Assembly (NCBI GenBank): GCA_965221145.1
Contig: OZ244877.1
Span: 1,550,001 to 1,614,000 of the forward strand
Length of the DNA: 64,000 bases
From: Bin5 sp965221145
GTDB lineage: Bacteria > Chloroflexota > Anaerolineae > Caldilineales > Caldilineaceae
Direction: 5' to 3'
Position numbers and translations under genes: made by a program. Each line of letters begins with the position of its first letter. Position 1 is the first letter of the stretch. Under the pieces are notes generated by a model. The model saw only the letters and a list, made by a program, of their open reading frames with translations, was not told the DNA's origin and ran no database searches. Shown here one piece after another: positions 61,936 to 64,000 of the stretch.

Positions 61936-62778
61936 ATGTCCCATATCCTCATCACCGGCGCAAACGGACAACTCGGACGGGCGCTCGCCGCGCAGTTTGA
62001 TTCCGCGGACAGGCTGACATGCTGGACTCGTCCCCGGCATGACATCGCCGACCCCAACATCGCCGACGCGGTGGCGGCGTCAGGGCCGGATGTGGTCATC
62101 AATGCCGCCGCCTGGACCGATGTGGACGGGGCCGAGGACGCGCCCGGTGAAGCGTTCGCGGCCAATGCGCTCGGTCCGAAGTACCTGGCCGAAGGATGCG
62201 CGCGCTGCGGCGCGGCGCTGGTGCAGATCAGCACGAACGAGGTCTTCGCCGGGGAGGCGGACCGCTTCTACCGCGAGTATGAACAGACCGCGCCGCGCAG
62301 TGTCTACGCTCGCAGCAAGGCCGCGGGAGAACAGGCCGCCGCGGCCTTGGACCGACTCTACATCGTGCGGGTGGCGTGGCTCTACGGGCCGGACGGCAGC
62401 AACTTTCCCGCCAAGATCAGCGCGGCCGCGGACCGGTATGGCGCGCTGCGTGTGGTCAGTGACGAGTACGGCAACCCGACCTTTGCGCCGGATGTGGCCG
62501 CGGCAATCGCCCGGCTCATCGAGACACAGCGTTATGGCATCTATCACTTCGTCAACGATGGTTGCGCCAGCCGTTACGACTGGGCGGTGGAACTGTTGCG
62601 TCTGACCGCACGCGAGGCGCTGCACGTCACGCCGATCGGCGCCCACGAATGGCCGCGCCCGACCATGCCGCCCGCGCACGCAGTTCTGGTCAACCAGGCC
62701 GGCGCAGCTCTGGGCATCGAGCTGCGCGACTGGCGGGAGGCGCTGGCGGACTATGCGCAGACTGAATTCAATGAATGA
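61936..62778 (+). CDS. dTDP-4-dehydrorhamnose reductase-like protein
   Basis: The 280-aa short-chain dehydrogenase-like enzyme resembles RfbD, which makes dTDP-L-rhamnose for surface glycans. The Rossmann motif is LITGANGQLGRALAAQFD. The catalytic Tyr-x3-Lys is in VYARSKAAGEQ, and the RVAWLYGPDGSNF stretch is typical. I chose ATG 61936, directly before the first strand; the frame is open 38 codons further up without family similarity. The next gene, a glycosyltransferase, overlaps its 3' end, so the pair forms a unit. RfbA, B and C are not in the window. Confidence 0.87.
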   Translation: MSHILITGANGQLGRALAAQFDSADRLTCWTRPRHDIADPNIADAVAASGPDVVINAAAWTDVDGAEDAPGEAFAANALGPKYLAEGCARCGAALVQISTNEVFAGEADRFYREYEQTAPRSVYARSKAAGEQAAAALDRLYIVRVAWLYGPDGSNFPAKISAAADRYGALRVVSDEYGNPTFAPDVAAAIARLIETQRYGIYHFVNDGCASRYDWAVELLRLTAREALHVTPIGAHEWPRPTMPPAHAVLVNQAGAALGIELRDWREALADYAQTEFNE

Positions 62779-63802
62779 AATGGGCATTGCAATGAGCGCA
62801 AGAGACGAACTGGACAGTTCCGCGGCCGCGTCGCTGGTCAATCCGCCTTCACAGACAGGCGCGCCCCCTTTCTTTTCGGTGATCATTCCCAACTTCAATG
62901 GCAGCCGCTATCTACCCGACCTGTTTGCGGGGCTGGCGGCCCAGACGTTTACCGATTTTGAGATCATCTTCGCCGACGACGCCAGCAGCGACGACTCTGT
63001 AGCCTGGGTGGAAGCCAATGCGCGGCGCGCCCGAGTGCTGACCAGCCGCGAAAACAACGGATTCGTCGCAGGTGTCAACGCGGCCGGCAGGGCTGCGTCA
63101 GGCCGACTCATCGTCCTGTTAAATAACGACACGCAACCGGCGCCGGAGTTTCTGGCAGAACTGGCGAAAACCGTATGCGCCCATCCGCGAGCGGGGATTG
63201 TGGCCGCGAAACTGCTGTTGTTCGACGAACGCGACCGCATTCACACCGCCGGGGATATGCTGGGACGGGATGGCATTCCTCGCAATCGCGGCGTCTGGAC
63301 CATCGACAGCGGCCAGTTTGACGACTCGACAGAGGTGTTCGGCGGCTGCGGGGGCGCGATGGCAGTACGCCGCGAGCTTTGGGATGCGCTTGGCGGCCTT
63401 GACGAGACGTTCTGGATGTATCTGGATGATGTAGACTTCTCTTTTCGCGCGCAACTGCTCGGTTGGCAGGCGGTCTTCGCGCCGCAGGCACGTGTCTTTC
63501 ACAAATTGGGCGGCAGCGGCGGCGATGATCTGAGCAGCTTTTACGTGGGCCGCAACACGCTGTGGACTTTGGCCAAAAATATGCCGACCTCCCTCCTCGT
63601 GCTTCATTCCATGCACATCGTCAGCGCACAACTTTCGATTGCCGCCGACGCACTGAGCAATTTCCGAGGGAGCGCGGCCCGCGCCCGACTTAGGGGTCAA
63701 CTGGCAGGACTTCTTGGCCTGCCTCGTGTCCTCCGCCAGCGCGCCGCTGTCCAGGCGCACAGGACGCGGCACGACGAGGAGATCGACCGTCTGCTGATAT
63801 AA
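62771..63802 (+). CDS. Family 2 glycosyltransferase
   Basis: The product, about 343 aa, is an inverting GT2 enzyme, probably a rhamnosyltransferase-type enzyme of surface glycan synthesis. The nucleotide-sugar site shows VIIPNFNGSRYLPDLF, FADDASSDDSVAW and the metal motif LLNNDTQPAPEF. The acceptor side has FWMYLDDVDFSFRAQLLGW. A hydrophobic segment near residue 265 could touch the membrane. The start is uncertain: ATG 62753, 62771 and 62792 are in frame and none has a good ribosome site; 62771 overlaps the upstream stop. The stop codon is the first three bases of the 63800 repeat. Confidence 0.87.
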   Translation: MNEMGIAMSARDELDSSAAASLVNPPSQTGAPPFFSVIIPNFNGSRYLPDLFAGLAAQTFTDFEIIFADDASSDDSVAWVEANARRARVLTSRENNGFVAGVNAAGRAASGRLIVLLNNDTQPAPEFLAELAKTVCAHPRAGIVAAKLLLFDERDRIHTAGDMLGRDGIPRNRGVWTIDSGQFDDSTEVFGGCGGAMAVRRELWDALGGLDETFWMYLDDVDFSFRAQLLGWQAVFAPQARVFHKLGGSGGDDLSSFYVGRNTLWTLAKNMPTSLLVLHSMHIVSAQLSIAADALSNFRGSAARARLRGQLAGLLGLPRVLRQRAAVQAHRTRHDEEIDRLLI

Positions 63803-63940
63803 TGTGCGTTCACATTGAGAACCCGTTTTTTTCTGCATTGCGTATTGCGTATTCCGTATTGCGTAAGGGCAGGGGAGACAGCCACGTTTCAATTGCGTTA
63901 TCCGCCCGAAAAGTCTCGGTTTCAAACGGGATTCACATTA
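63800..63940 (+). repeat. Long dispersed repeat, near-copy of 29631-29756
   Basis: It begins with the TAA stop of the glycosyltransferase gene (TAATGTGCGTTCACATTGAG). It continues through three ATTGCGTAT-like units to AAGTCTCGGTTTCAAACGGG and ends ATTCACATTA. Relative to 29631-29756 it has one extra 15-base unit. The last 60 bases of the window show nothing more. Confidence 0.82.
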
Positions 63941-64000
63941 GAAACACCTCGCTCCTTCGCCATTCGCATTACGTTGCATCGCCGCTTTCACGTGCGCACG

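Overview
The window is one stretch of a G+C-rich bacterial chromosome with about 46 protein genes, one tRNA gene and a scatter of intergenic repeats. I see no phage, no insertion sequence, no rRNA and no CRISPR array. The content fits Chloroflexota (Anaerolineae/Caldilineae-like). The support is a Bmp-type lipoprotein with a Pro/Ala-rich linker after its lipobox Cys, a mevalonate kinase, a membrane polymerase/ligase fused to TPRs, a very large macroglobulin lipoprotein, and frequent GTG and TTG starts. That placement is inference from gene content; no rRNA or marker phylogeny was possible.

Layout. 0.4-5.7 kb: a complete BMP-type nucleoside ABC importer (lipoprotein, two permeases, double ATPase), with a promoter in front and a strong hairpin after the lipoprotein gene. 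5.7-10.9 kb: an unrecognised 545-aa protein, a histone-deacetylase-fold hydrolase, a small unknown, a glycerophosphodiesterase and mevalonate kinase. 10.9-16.1 kb (minus strand): a tight operon of a large glycogen-synthase-like enzyme, branching enzyme GlgB and NagA. 16.2-20.1 kb: a CDP-alcohol phosphotransferase with a membrane tail, a protein built from two Cys/His repeats, a small membrane protein and a D-threonine-aldolase-like enzyme. 20.2-25.4 kb: a protein with four cyclic-nucleotide-binding-like domains and a C-terminal membrane tail, tRNA-Leu(CAA), an ECF sigma factor with a probable membrane regulator, and MutM. 25.5-28.9 kb (minus): SIMPL protein, YtxH-like protein, double-PspC protein and a Gfo/Idh/MocA oxidoreductase.

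28.9-30.3 kb is a 1.4-kb intergenic nest of repeats and hairpins; related copies lie at both window ends, near 20.1 kb and near 56.6 kb. 30.3-36.8 kb carries a ThDP-dependent enzyme, a small unknown, then the most interesting module: a UvrD-like helicase, an OLD/ABC-type ATPase and a short TOPRIM-like (DUF4276-type) protein in one tight run. It looks like a three-gene relative of Gabija-type defence, and the last two genes are clearly lower in G+C than the helicase. 36.9-43.2 kb: a Wzy/WaaL-like protein fused to TPRs, a WecA/TagO-type transferase, a lipoprotein cyclophilin and a VTT (DedA-like) membrane protein. 43.3-49.5 kb: one alpha-2-macroglobulin lipoprotein of 2077 aa with an intact thioester motif. 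49.6-60.4 kb: a pRiA4b-ORF3-like protein, a nucleotidyltransferase-like protein, CoaBC, an enolase-superfamily dehydratase, a DHH-CBS-CBS-tRNA-nucleotidyltransferase fusion, an 8-oxoguanine-deaminase-like amidohydrolase, an unassigned protein and an alpha-oxoamine synthase. 60.7-63.8 kb: a YheT-type hydrolase, an RfbD-type dTDP-sugar reductase and a family 2 glycosyltransferase.

Themes: nucleoside uptake and purine salvage, storage glucan, cell-surface polysaccharide, envelope stress and signalling, and one candidate defence island.
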